Shown one piece after another: positions 1 through 5,090 of a stretch of DNA of 5,090 nt (within the stretch, counting starts at the first letter, position 1; each line of letters begins with the position of its first letter). The notes beneath the pieces were generated by a model. That model saw only the letters and a program-made list of their open reading frames with translations. It did not search any database and had not been told where the DNA came from. A program made the position numbers and the translations under genes. The stretch comes from Leptospira ryugenii (GTDB lineage Bacteria; Spirochaetota; Leptospiria; Leptospirales; Leptospiraceae). The stretch is taken from NCBI RefSeq assembly GCF_003114855.1, contig NZ_BFBB01000013.1, positions 1 to 5,090 of the forward strand. The letters are read 5' to 3'.

Positions 1-26
1 AGGTGTTCTAGGGGATGAGAAACCAG

Positions 27-79
27 AAAGTGTTACCTATGTCTTGCTACAAAAGTGTTACCCATGTCCTGAGTCATAC
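27..79. mobile_element. Probable insertion-sequence terminus (element extends left of the window)
   Basis: Two direct copies of AAAGTGTTACCYATGTC lie at 27-43 and 52-68, 16 of 17 bases identical, with a 25-bp period. The second copy runs on into CTGAGTCATAC (69-79). Read on the minus strand this gives GGACATGGGTAACA, a motif I associate with the ends of IS481/IS21-type elements, which carry repeated transposase-binding sites near their tips. A closely related sequence occurs in inverse orientation at 4940-4963. The exact tip and any target duplication cannot be fixed from this window. The tip lies about 13 bp from the first attC-like site. Confidence 0.6.
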
Positions 80-92
80 TTTATTTGAATTG

Positions 93-259
93 CGCATAAC
101 GAACTAGGCTACACGACGTTGTCCGTAGCTGAGCCTGCAGCGCAGGCGTTAGCGTCGGCGCGTCTTCTTGCAGAGCAAGAAGCGTGACGGAGGACAATGT
201 GCCTTTAGGCCGAGCGAGGGCGAAAGTCTCGAGCGAAGCGTGTAAGCCGAAGTTATGCG
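93..259 (-). repeat. attC-like site 1 (downstream of gene 337-831)
   Basis: The outer boxes are CGCATAAC (93-100) and GTTATGCG (252-259), a perfect 8-bp inverted repeat. The inner boxes are AGGCTACACG and CGTGTAAGCC, complementary except for one extra A in the right-hand arm. Two internal hairpins are visible: GCCTGC/GCAGGC with an AGC loop (133-147), and CTTCTTGC/GCAAGAAG with an AGA loop (164-182). On the minus strand the order is R''-L''-L'-R', with the extra base in L'', as in classical attC sites. At 167 bp it is longer than most described attC sites, including the Vibrio type. Confidence 0.7.
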
Positions 260-336
260 TAGTCTCATTTTAACGATAAAAACGAATTAAATTGTCAACG
301 TAGTGAATTTGTTGTAATTATGTATTTTGGATTAGT

Positions 337-831
337 TTAATTACATTCTTTAGGCCAGATATTTCGCGTTCCATTATTCACTTTACCGAAATAAAAATTA
401 TCCTGCGAACTATGCCCTGTTTGGATGACACCAAAAGCGTAAATCATCTCTACATAATCATGTGAATGAGCAATCATTTTATCTTCTATGAAAAAAACTC
501 TATCTTTGGATATTCCAGTTGGAATAAAAAGAGGTATTGGAATGAATAACACATACGGCATAATTCCTTCCCAATTTAAACCATCCTCATAAGATAAAAT
601 TTTACAACTTCCAATGATTTCAGTTTTCTTTGGCAATCCTAAACAATTTAGAATATCATTTTCTGAATAAAAATCAGACGAACGCAAACATTCCTTTCTA
701 TCCGTTCTGGTACGAATCTCGTTTTTATAGTTGAGATTTTCGTATTTACCAAATGTCATAACCATAAAACCTAGGCAGTTCGAAAATAGAATGTGAAATA
801 CAAAAAGGTTAATAAATTTATTTAGATACAT
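337..831 (-). CDS. Small probable lipoprotein, function unknown (cassette A)
   Basis: This is a 164-residue protein of unknown function. The N-terminus is a hydrophobic signal (about residues 3-18) ending in F-S-N-C at Cys19. That fits the relaxed lipobox of spirochaetes, so export and lipidation at Cys19 are plausible. Residues 57-71 include the pattern ENDILNCLGLPKKTE, which recalls the helix-then-'LG.P' start of small BamE/SmpA-like outer-membrane lipoproteins. Residues 89-105 are hydrophobic and rich in Pro and Ile. Five cysteines are present (19, 48, 63, 76, 163). No good Shine-Dalgarno precedes the ATG; the leader is AT-rich and contains a weak TATAAA-like box. The gene is followed 77 bp later by attC-like site 1 and preceded by site 2, so it forms one cassette. 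The lipoprotein call is moderate and the BamE-like idea is weak. Confidence 0.7.
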   Translation of the reverse strand: MYLNKFINLFVFHILFSNCLGFMVMTFGKYENLNYKNEIRTRTDRKECLRSSDFYSENDILNCLGLPKKTEIIGSCKILSYEDGLNWEGIMPYVLFIPIPLFIPTGISKDRVFFIEDKMIAHSHDYVEMIYAFGVIQTGHSSQDNFYFGKVNNGTRNIWPKECN

Positions 832-902
832 GGTTTTATTTGATTTGATGATAACTTTAAATTTTTTAACTAATTTATATTCTTAAATTAATTCTGAGAT
901 TA

Positions 903-1068
903 CGCATAACGAACTAGGCTTACCGACGTAGGCTGACCCTGAGTCCCTGAACGGGACGTTAGGGACTGGCACGACACTTGCGCTTGCAAGGGGAGTGACA
1001 GAAAGCCTATGTGTCGCAGACCGAGCGAGGGCCTGACCCGAAGCGATGCGGTAAGCCGTAGTTATACG
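903..1068 (-). repeat. attC-like site 2 (divergent copy, downstream of gene 1075-1737)
   Basis: The outer boxes are CGCATAAC (903-910) and GTTATACG (1061-1068), so the pair has one mismatch. The inner arms GGCTTACCG and CGGTAAGCC pair perfectly over 9 bp, without the extra base seen in the other four sites. The interior differs strongly from its relatives: it has a GTCCC/GGGAC hairpin and a CTTGC/GCAAG hairpin, and no CTTCTTGC stem. It therefore belongs to a different sub-lineage while keeping the same overall fold. The stop codon of the adjacent gene lies only 6 bp from its outer box. Confidence 0.65.
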
Positions 1069-1074
1069 CCGTAA

Positions 1075-1737
1075 CTAATTCGTAAAATATGTTTGGAATT
1101 TTCTTCCCTTGTATTTATTGATTAGTTCGTCTGTGATTTGGTTCTCGAGTGTAAAGTAGATATCTTTTGAAACTATTAGAGAAGTACCAGGTCTGAATAT
1201 TCCATTGGGATTATCATACTTTAGAATTTTCAAACTAAGACATTTTTGAATTCTTGGATTTTGAAAAATATATCCATGATTGTATTTATAGCTTTGTTCT
1301 CTTTTTGGATTTATCATTATTTCTGTAGATAATGTTTCGTTTGCCGGAAACCAGTAAAGGAAGTTAAGTTTTGGATCATTTTCAATTTCGAGTATAATAT
1401 CAATATACTTAAGTTCATTAGTATTCTCCTTTGTAGTATACCTTTCATTAAACTTTTTTAATCCTATTCTATGAGATATATATTTTACTATTTTTAAGAA
1501 AATATATGGCAGAATTAATAAAAATATAAATAAATAGATTTCGGTTGATAGAATAGCATTATTAATCTGTTCAGGAAGTTGACCTAATAAAATTCGCCTA
1601 TCGTTTTTATCAGTAAAATCAAATAAATCTATTCCATGCGAATAATATAATCTCAAATATAGCATTATGATATAACTTGTGTAGTATAGGCCTAGTGCTA
1701 ATCCTCGACTAAATAGAAATTTAAACAGATCATCCAT
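1075..1737 (-). CDS. Membrane protein with two predicted transmembrane segments, unknown function (cassette B)
   Basis: The 220-residue product is not recognised. It has two hydrophobic segments, about residues 13-31 and 62-81, separated by a charged, Asp-rich loop. A soluble C-terminal domain of about 130 residues follows (90-220). Basic residues after the second segment (K82, K85, H89, R90) suggest that the C-terminal domain is cytoplasmic. There is no cleavable signal peptide. The start is well supported: AGGT at 1745-1748 sits 7 nt upstream of the ATG. The TAG stop lies 6 bp from attC-like site 2, typical of tightly packed cassettes. Low GC relative to the repeat next to it suggests the gene and site have separate histories. 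A two-helix anchor plus a cytoplasmic domain is seen in some toxin, effector and signalling proteins, but no motif here identifies one. Confidence 0.75.
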   Translation of the reverse strand: MDDLFKFLFSRGLALGLYYTSYIIMLYLRLYYSHGIDLFDFTDKNDRRILLGQLPEQINNAILSTEIYLFIFLLILPYIFLKIVKYISHRIGLKKFNERYTTKENTNELKYIDIILEIENDPKLNFLYWFPANETLSTEIMINPKREQSYKYNHGYIFQNPRIQKCLSLKILKYDNPNGIFRPGTSLIVSKDIYFTLENQITDELINKYKGRKFQTYFTN

Positions 1738-1792
1738 TTCTATTACCTATGTTGTAAATAATGATACTTAGTAAATATATTTTTAGTAATTG

Positions 1793-1957
1793 CGCATAAC
1801 GAACTAGGCTACACGACGTTGTCCGTAGCTGAGCCTCAGAGAGGCGTTAGCGTCGGCGCGACTTCTTGCATCGCAAGAAGCGTGACGGAGGACAATGTGG
1901 CTTTAGCCCGAGCGAGTGAGCAAGTCACGAGCGTAGCGTGTCAGCCGCAGTTATGCG
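1793..1957 (-). repeat. attC-like site 3 (downstream of gene 2060-2419)
   Basis: The outer boxes CGCATAAC (1793-1800) and GTTATGCG (1950-1957) pair perfectly. The inner arms are AGGCTACACG and CGTGTCAGCC, with one extra C in the right-hand arm. The first internal hairpin is shortened to GCCTC/GAGGC with an AGA loop (1833-1845), against 6-bp stems in sites 1, 4 and 5. The second is CTTCTTGC/GCAAGAAG with an ATC loop (1862-1880). The 2-bp shortening keeps the stem paired but shifts any reading frame through the repeat, so structure is conserved and coding is not. A T-run follows the site at about 1961-1967. Confidence 0.7.
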
Positions 1958-2059
1958 TAGTTTTTTTAAAATTTAGATTCTTTTTGAATACTTGTATAGT
2001 TATTTTCACTATTTTTCTATTAGTTATCTTTATTAAATTTTGATCTATGCGTCGTTAGA

Positions 2060-2419
2060 TTAAATAATATATAATTCTTCCTTGTAACGTATTGTATAGC
2101 ATTCATAATTGTCAATGTTCCCAAATAATGTTAAGATAGTTTCATTATGCATAGTTAATTCTAAATTTTTAGACCTTAAAATACGGTAAGAATTTATTTT
2201 GTGAGAAATAAGGCTCGCAATTTCTTTTTTATGAATACCTTGGCCATTTTGGTAAATCAATTCATTACGAGAAGGATAGCATATTGAAAAATCGCTAGAC
2301 ATCGTAATTTGTAAATTATCTCCAAAGTCTAGTATAAATTGTGCTTCACTTAATATAATCCGTTCAATAGTTCTTCCAACTAAAAAATCTAGTAAATCGT
2401 CTTCGGCAAAATTATACAT
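2060..2419 (-). CDS. Small soluble protein resembling DUF6188 (cassette C)
   Basis: The protein has 119 residues from the preferred ATG at 2417-2419. That codon is preceded by AAGGAA (2429-2434) at 9-nt spacing; an upstream in-frame ATG at 2438-2440 would add 7 residues but has no ribosome-binding site. There is no signal peptide or membrane segment. The layout is an acidic N-terminus, then L-V-G-R (residues 13-16), alternating strands around ILDFGDNLQI, a helix-rich middle, and a C-terminal N-Y-E-C-Y-T-I strand (104-110). This 'LvGr...l.F.dg..L.i...yE.w.i' pattern resembles DUF6188, a small family of unknown role sometimes found as an immunity-like protein. The match is from memory and tentative. 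The gene lies 102 bp from attC-like site 3, and a long leader separates it from site 4. Confidence 0.75.
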   Translation of the reverse strand: MYNFAEDDLLDFLVGRTIERIILSEAQFILDFGDNLQITMSSDFSICYPSRNELIYQNGQGIHKKEIASLISHKINSYRILRSKNLELTMHNETILTLFGNIDNYECYTIRYKEELYII

Positions 2420-2455
2420 ATTGAATTGTTCCTTCAACATTCATTTTTTTTTGAC

Positions 2456-2880
2456 TATAAAATACGAAAGTAGTCTTGTCTTGACTAAGTTTTAAGTTTA
2501 ATAGAATATTATTCCATTTTCGAGGACTTTTGGTCTTAAATGAGATTTCCAGTTAAGATGATTTTTTCTGTTAGATTTTGTTCCTTGTTTAAATAGAATA
2601 TTACCAAAGAAACCCGGAATATAGATTTTAAATCATAGACTGCTCATTCTTAGAGTATTAACCAGTTTATCCTTTTTATTTTAAAAGAGTCTATGGCCAA
2701 TTCTAAGTTAAAATTTGCTTCATGGTCTTCGAATGGTCAAGCTCCGGAAACAATTTAATTTTCAACAGTATTCATTTTTGCAAACCCAAGAATCGATTTG
2801 CTTTTTTCTATTGTTAAGGAACTTAGATAATTCAAGTAATTGAAAATCGATTTAATTGTTTTTGCGGTATTCTATTTCAT
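2456..2880 (-). pseudogene. Possible decayed cassette gene in an otherwise gene-free 470-bp stretch
   Basis: No intact gene lies between 2441 and 2893. On the minus strand one frame starts with ATG at 2878-2880, 13 bp inside the cassette boundary formed by attC-like site 4, where a cassette gene would normally start. It reads as protein-like blocks broken only by in-frame stops: about 38 residues, then a block containing PFEDHEANFNLELAIDSF and INWLIL, then about 33 residues with LKSIFRVSLVIFYLNKEQ. The stop before PFED is TGA within S-G-A-(TGA)-P-F, possibly an original Trp. Stop density is only modestly below that expected in AT-rich DNA, so this could be chance. An alternative is a long regulatory leader for the gene at 2060-2419. 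Confidence 0.25.
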
Positions 2881-2893
2881 TTTAAAAAAATTA

Positions 2894-3060
2894 CGCATAA
2901 CGAACAAGGCTACACGACGTTGTCCGTAGCTGAGCCTGCCGCGCAGGCGTTAGCGTCGGCGCGCCTTCTTGCAAGGCAAGAAGCGTGACGGAGGACAATG
3001 TGCCTTTAGGCCGAGCGAGGGCGAAAGTCCCGAGCGGAGCGTGTCAGCCGCAGTTATGCG
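2894..3060 (-). repeat. attC-like site 4 (downstream of the TIR-like gene)
   Basis: The outer boxes CGCATAAC (2894-2901) and GTTATGCG (3053-3060) pair perfectly. The inner arms are AAGGCTACACG and CGTGTCAGCC, with one unpaired C in the right arm. The first hairpin is GCCTGC/GCAGGC with a CGC loop (2934-2948); the second is CTTCTTGC/GCAAGAAG with an AAG loop. It is almost identical to site 1 except in the hairpin loops and a few arm positions, so these two are the closest pair. The site lies 60 bp past the stop of the TIR-like gene. Confidence 0.7.
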
Positions 3061-3120
3061 AAGTGTCGGAACATGAAGATTATTTGAATTCTCATACTGA
3101 AAGTAATTACAGGTATTGGA

Positions 3121-3912
3121 TTATTTGTTTCTTAAGATTTCTAGTAAACCAGGAAATTGTCTATTTATTTCTCGGATCATATTTTTACCATCGTTTGTCC
3201 AGTTATAACAAACCTGAGGTTTAAAATTAACACTTATTGCTCCTAAATCTAAGAGACGTCTATAAGAGGAAATTTTGCTAGTGCTCGTAAGAACCTCTCC
3301 CATTGTGCGTGCAGGTAAAGGTATTCCAATGTCATTTTTGAATTCAAATTCAGATATTAATTTAAAAGTATCAGTATCCAGTTTAGATGTCATTTGTGAA
3401 GCTCTAGCAAGTGTATACTGTTCGCAATCAATTAATGCTTCTGTTAATGTCTCGGTAAGATCACGAAATCTTTTTTCATGAACTTTTGTTTCGGATGTGA
3501 TTCTATATTCTATTGGCCAACGATGCTGAATGATATCAAATGGTAGGTTTTCTGCTGTGCCATAGGCATTGTTCAGCACTAATATTGTTCTCTCCCACCC
3601 AATGGTTTTAATAGCATATCCCAGTTCTAGCATAACATTTGGATTTACAATATATTTTTCATTTTGTGTTTTTGAAATGAAAGTTACGTCAGCGATGAAG
3701 AACGAACAAGAATCAATTTTTTTAAAAATTGTTTGTACAATATTAGGAGTACCTGATATTCCTAAGGTATCCCTTTCTGGCCTTGGTGATAATTCCGGAA
3801 CGGATGACTCCTGCAGATTTTTACAGGATTCGTTTAGAGAATTCCAAATAAAATTTTTATTCCCATCAGGATTAGTATCTAATTGCCAAGCAAAGAAGAC
3901 GGTTTTAGACAA
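3121..3912 (-). CDS. TIR-like nucleotide-binding domain protein, probable anti-phage defence (cassette D)
   Basis: The N-terminal half (about residues 5-140) matches the 'FFsWQsD' type of TIR-like domain. It shows FFAWQLD as strand A, R-D-T-x-G-x-x-G-T-P-x-I-V before an alpha helix, FIADVT as a strand, N-P-N-V-M-L-E-L-G-Y-A with a Glu where TIR enzymes hold their catalytic Glu, then G-W-E-R-x-I-L-V and L-P-F-D. TIR-like domains of this kind usually cleave NAD or bind nucleotides during abortive-infection defence. The C-terminal 95 residues resemble a winged helix (LLDLGAISV...YNWTNDGKNMI) and may sense or regulate. GGAG at 3921-3924 lies 8 nt from the TTG at 3910-3912, so I prefer TTG; the alternative GTG at 3919-3921 overlaps the ribosome-binding site. 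The single-gene cassette lies between sites 4 and 5. The domain call is good; enzymatic activity is inferred. Confidence 0.8.
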   Translation of the reverse strand: MSKTVFFAWQLDTNPDGNKNFIWNSLNESCKNLQESSVPELSPRPERDTLGISGTPNIVQTIFKKIDSCSFFIADVTFISKTQNEKYIVNPNVMLELGYAIKTIGWERTILVLNNAYGTAENLPFDIIQHRWPIEYRITSETKVHEKRFRDLTETLTEALIDCEQYTLARASQMTSKLDTDTFKLISEFEFKNDIGIPLPARTMGEVLTSTSKISSYRRLLDLGAISVNFKPQVCYNWTNDGKNMIREINRQFPGLLEILRNK

Positions 3913-3964
3913 TTTTTGCACTCCATTTTGTGTTTTTAAAAAGACATAGATAATTTGAATTTAA

Positions 3965-3978
3965 GGAAACAAGTTTCC
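3965..3978. promoter_or_regulatory. Short inverted repeat upstream of the TIR-like gene
   Basis: GGAAAC-AA-GTTTCC is a perfect 6-bp inverted repeat with a 2-nt centre, 52 bp upstream of the TTG start and 28 bp from attC-like site 5. Its position would suit an operator near a cassette-borne promoter. No convincing -35/-10 pair is visible beside it. Such a palindrome can arise by chance in AT-rich DNA. Confidence 0.2.
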
Positions 3979-4006
3979 GATCTAAGTGTATTGCTTTCTG
4001 ACATTT

Positions 4007-4170
4007 CGCATAACGAAAAGGCTACACGACGTTGTCCGTAGCTGAGCCTACGGAGTAGGCGTTAGCGTCGGCGCGACTTCTTGCCTCGCAAGAAGCGTGA
4101 CGGAGGACAATGTGCCTTTAGGCCAAGCGAGGGCTAGTCCCGAGCGAAGCGTGTCAGCCGAAGTTATACG
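4007..4170 (-). repeat. attC-like site 5 (downstream of the outer-membrane-like gene)
   Basis: The outer boxes are CGCATAAC (4007-4014) and GTTATACG (4163-4170), with one mismatch as in site 2. The spacer between outer and inner box is one base shorter than in the others (GAAAAGGCT). The inner arms are GGCTACACG and CGTGTCAGCC, with one unpaired C. The first hairpin is GCCTAC/GTAGGC with a GGA loop (4046-4060); the second is CTTCTTGC/GCAAGAAG with a CTC loop. The first stem differs from site 1 by a G-C to A-T pair swap on both arms, a compensatory change. Confidence 0.7.
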
Positions 4171-4187
4171 AAGTAGCTGAACAAATA

Positions 4188-4922
4188 TCAAAGCGAAATT
4201 CCTAAACTAAAATTTATATACGCTTCCACAGCTTTAGCTTCATTCTTAAAAAAATTTTGATAAATTGGAAGATTAAAGAGAATATTACTTCTAACGAAGC
4301 TGTCTTGAGATTGAGAACTATAAATAAAAGTGTATTGATCACTTTTATTATTTAGAAGAAATACTGGACCTCCAGATAAAGTAAAGAAAGTTCCGTTCTC
4401 TAAACTTAATTTAAGTCCAAATCCAGGAGAGAAATACAAAGTAGAAGAATATTTAGTAACAGAACTAGTATAAGTAAATTCCTGAGAAATGGAGGATCCT
4501 TGATAAATACCTAAAAGCTGAGTTTGATTGTCAACAGAAGGTAAAACTCCGATAGTAGAATTAAAATAGAAGGGAGAATCAAACAGAAAGTAATTATAAA
4601 AAATTTTTCCTGAATTTCGTTTATATATGAATGATTCATTAAATTCTAACAAAGATTGCGATAAAGGCAGAAAAATGGGATTTTCGCTTGTTCTGAAACG
4701 AGAATTAATAAAATCAAATCCTAATTCATGATTAGCATTAAAAGTATAAGTTAATCCAATAAAAGGAACAGAAAAGTAATTAGAAACACTATTTAAACCG
4801 AGATTTACGGAAAGAGGCTTTTGAATTCGATATTGTTTTTGACTCTCAAAGAAAGATTGCGCTGAATTTTCCTTGTAAGCAAATATCATTAAGATTAATC
4901 CAATTACAAATTTGATCTTCAT
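4188..4922 (-). CDS. Secreted, probable outer-membrane beta-barrel protein (cassette E)
   Basis: The 244-residue protein is not recognised as a named family. An N-terminal signal peptide (basic MKIK, hydrophobic residues 5-15, likely cleavage after Ala21 in N-S-A/Q-S) directs export. The mature part is rich in alternating polar and hydrophobic residues with many Phe, Tyr, Ser and Asn, typical of beta strands. Examples are FSVPFIGLTYTFN, LYFSPGFGLKLSLEN and the terminal YINFSLGISL, which suggests a barrel closing strand. No lipobox, repeat or catalytic motif is visible. The ATG is preceded by AGGA at 12-nt spacing, rather long. The insertion-sequence end lies less than 20 bp upstream, so the original leader and promoter are probably lost and expression may come from the element. 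The stop is 17 bp from attC-like site 5. Surface location is inferred. Confidence 0.7.
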   Translation of the reverse strand: MKIKFVIGLILMIFAYKENSAQSFFESQKQYRIQKPLSVNLGLNSVSNYFSVPFIGLTYTFNANHELGFDFINSRFRTSENPIFLPLSQSLLEFNESFIYKRNSGKIFYNYFLFDSPFYFNSTIGVLPSVDNQTQLLGIYQGSSISQEFTYTSSVTKYSSTLYFSPGFGLKLSLENGTFFTLSGGPVFLLNNKSDQYTFIYSSQSQDSFVRSNILFNLPIYQNFFKNEAKAVEAYINFSLGISL

Positions 4923-4939
4923 TTTTTATATCTATCCTG

Positions 4940-4963
4940 GTATGACTTCAGGAGATAGGTAAC
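4940..4963. mobile_element. Insertion-sequence terminus, inverse copy of the left-hand end
   Basis: Read on the minus strand this is GTTACCTATCTCCTGA followed by AGTCATAC. It matches 57-79 on the plus strand except for two substitutions and one inserted A. The two termini therefore point toward each other across the array, as if two related elements, or two ends of a rearranged one, flank it. The element body extends right beyond the window. No target duplication is recognisable when the flanks at 80-90 and 4930-4940 are compared. Confidence 0.55.
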
Positions 4964-4965
4964 GG

Positions 4966-5090
4966 TTAAGCGGCAGTAGAAGGGTAACGCTTTTTAGTAA
5001 CCTTTCTTGGTTTATGATCTTTGTATGCATTAGGGTCAGAAATAAGCAAGAAAAAATCCTTGTCTATAACACCTAATTTATTATTAGCAA
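4966..5090 (-). CDS. C-terminal fragment of a protein, possibly the transposase of the right-hand element (partial)
   Basis: An open minus-strand frame enters from the right edge and ends at TAA (4966-4968), covering 40 complete codons. It ends in a basic tail with KDHKPRKVTKKRYPSTAA. The stop lies only 3 bp from the insertion-sequence end at 4963, the position expected for the end of a transposase gene. No catalytic residue is in view, so the transposase call rests on position alone. Confidence 0.45.
   Translation of the reverse strand, partial: ANNKLGVIDKDFFLLISDPNAYKDHKPRKVTKKRYPSTAA

Larger units (their letters stand above)
93..4922 (-). mobile_element. Integron-type gene-cassette array (five attC-like sites, no integrase in view)
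   Basis: Five same-orientation structured repeats of 164-167 bp alternate with AT-rich single-gene segments, and every recognisable gene is on the minus strand with a repeat following its 3' end. If recombination occurs at G/TTATGCG on the minus strand, the cassettes span about 100-909, 910-1799, 1800-2900, 2901-4013 and 4014 to beyond 4922. Variable genes behind conserved folded sites is the hallmark of integron cassettes. An integrase would be expected to the right on this polarity, but the window ends in an insertion sequence there. The alternative is a dispersed structured repeat (MITE-like or RNA-level) that happens to separate these genes. Consistent polarity and near-regular one-gene spacing argue against that. 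Confidence 0.7.

Noticed and set aside
2..88. Plus-strand open frame entering from the left edge
   Set aside because: It runs across the 25-bp repeated insertion-sequence end and has no protein-like features.
93..259. Structured RNA gene or rho-independent terminators
   Set aside because: The hairpins lack consistent T-tracts, and the outer boxes and polarity fit attC better. A secondary RNA role cannot be excluded.
1819..2043. Plus-strand open frame of 74 codons
   Set aside because: Its first half is attC-like site 3 itself and the rest is AT-rich intergenic DNA; the frame is not kept in the other repeat copies.
2453..2475. Weak inverted repeat GACTA/TAGTC upstream of the gene at 2060-2419
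   Set aside because: A 5-bp stem with a 13-nt loop in AT-rich DNA is not above chance.
2985..3224. Plus-strand open frame of 79 codons
   Set aside because: It starts inside attC-like site 4 and runs into the 3' end of the TIR-like gene on the opposite strand.
3275..3949. Two plus-strand open frames opposite the TIR-like gene
   Set aside because: They are antisense shadows of a gene with clear domain motifs; neither has a recognisable product.
93..4170. CRISPR array
   Set aside because: The repeats are about 165 bp, structured and imperfect, and the intervals are 640-940 bp with genes in them.

Overview
The window looks like part of a spirochaete chromosome, most probably Leptospira. The AT-rich genes, the signal-peptide proteins and the GC-rich repeat family all fit my memory of that genus, where the repeat is often mis-annotated as short hypothetical proteins. 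This assignment is recognition, not a database match.

The main structure is an array of five GC-rich imperfect repeats of about 165 bp (93-259, 903-1068, 1793-1957, 2894-3060, 4007-4170). They alternate with AT-rich single-gene units. Each repeat begins with CGCATAAC and ends with GTTATGCG or GTTATACG, has complementary inner boxes (AGGCT... / ...AGCC) and contains two short hairpins. All five have the same orientation, and all recognisable genes lie on the minus strand. Read on that strand the pattern is gene, repeat, gene, repeat. This is the layout of an integron gene-cassette array with long attC sites. No integrase gene or attI is in view, so within the window it is an integrase-less cassette cluster.

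Right to left, which is the transcription order, the cassettes carry: (E) a secreted or outer-membrane beta-barrel-like protein, 4188-4922; (D) a TIR-like nucleotide-binding protein, probably a defence gene, 3121-3912; (C) a small DUF6188-like protein, 2060-2419, preceded by about 470 bp that may hold a decayed gene; (B) a protein with two membrane segments, 1075-1737; (A) a small probable lipoprotein, 337-831. Each gene seems to be an independent passenger; nothing suggests a shared pathway.

The array is bracketed by two inward-lying copies of a related insertion-sequence end (about 27-79 and about 4940-4963, in opposite orientation). The motif GGACATGGGTAACA and its variant resemble IS481/IS21-type termini. 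Beyond the right end, a C-terminal coding fragment on the minus strand (4966-5090) may be the tail of that element's transposase. The right IS tip lies less than 20 bp upstream of the start codon of cassette E, and the left tip lies about 13 bp from the outermost repeat. Both insertions therefore touch cassette leaders.
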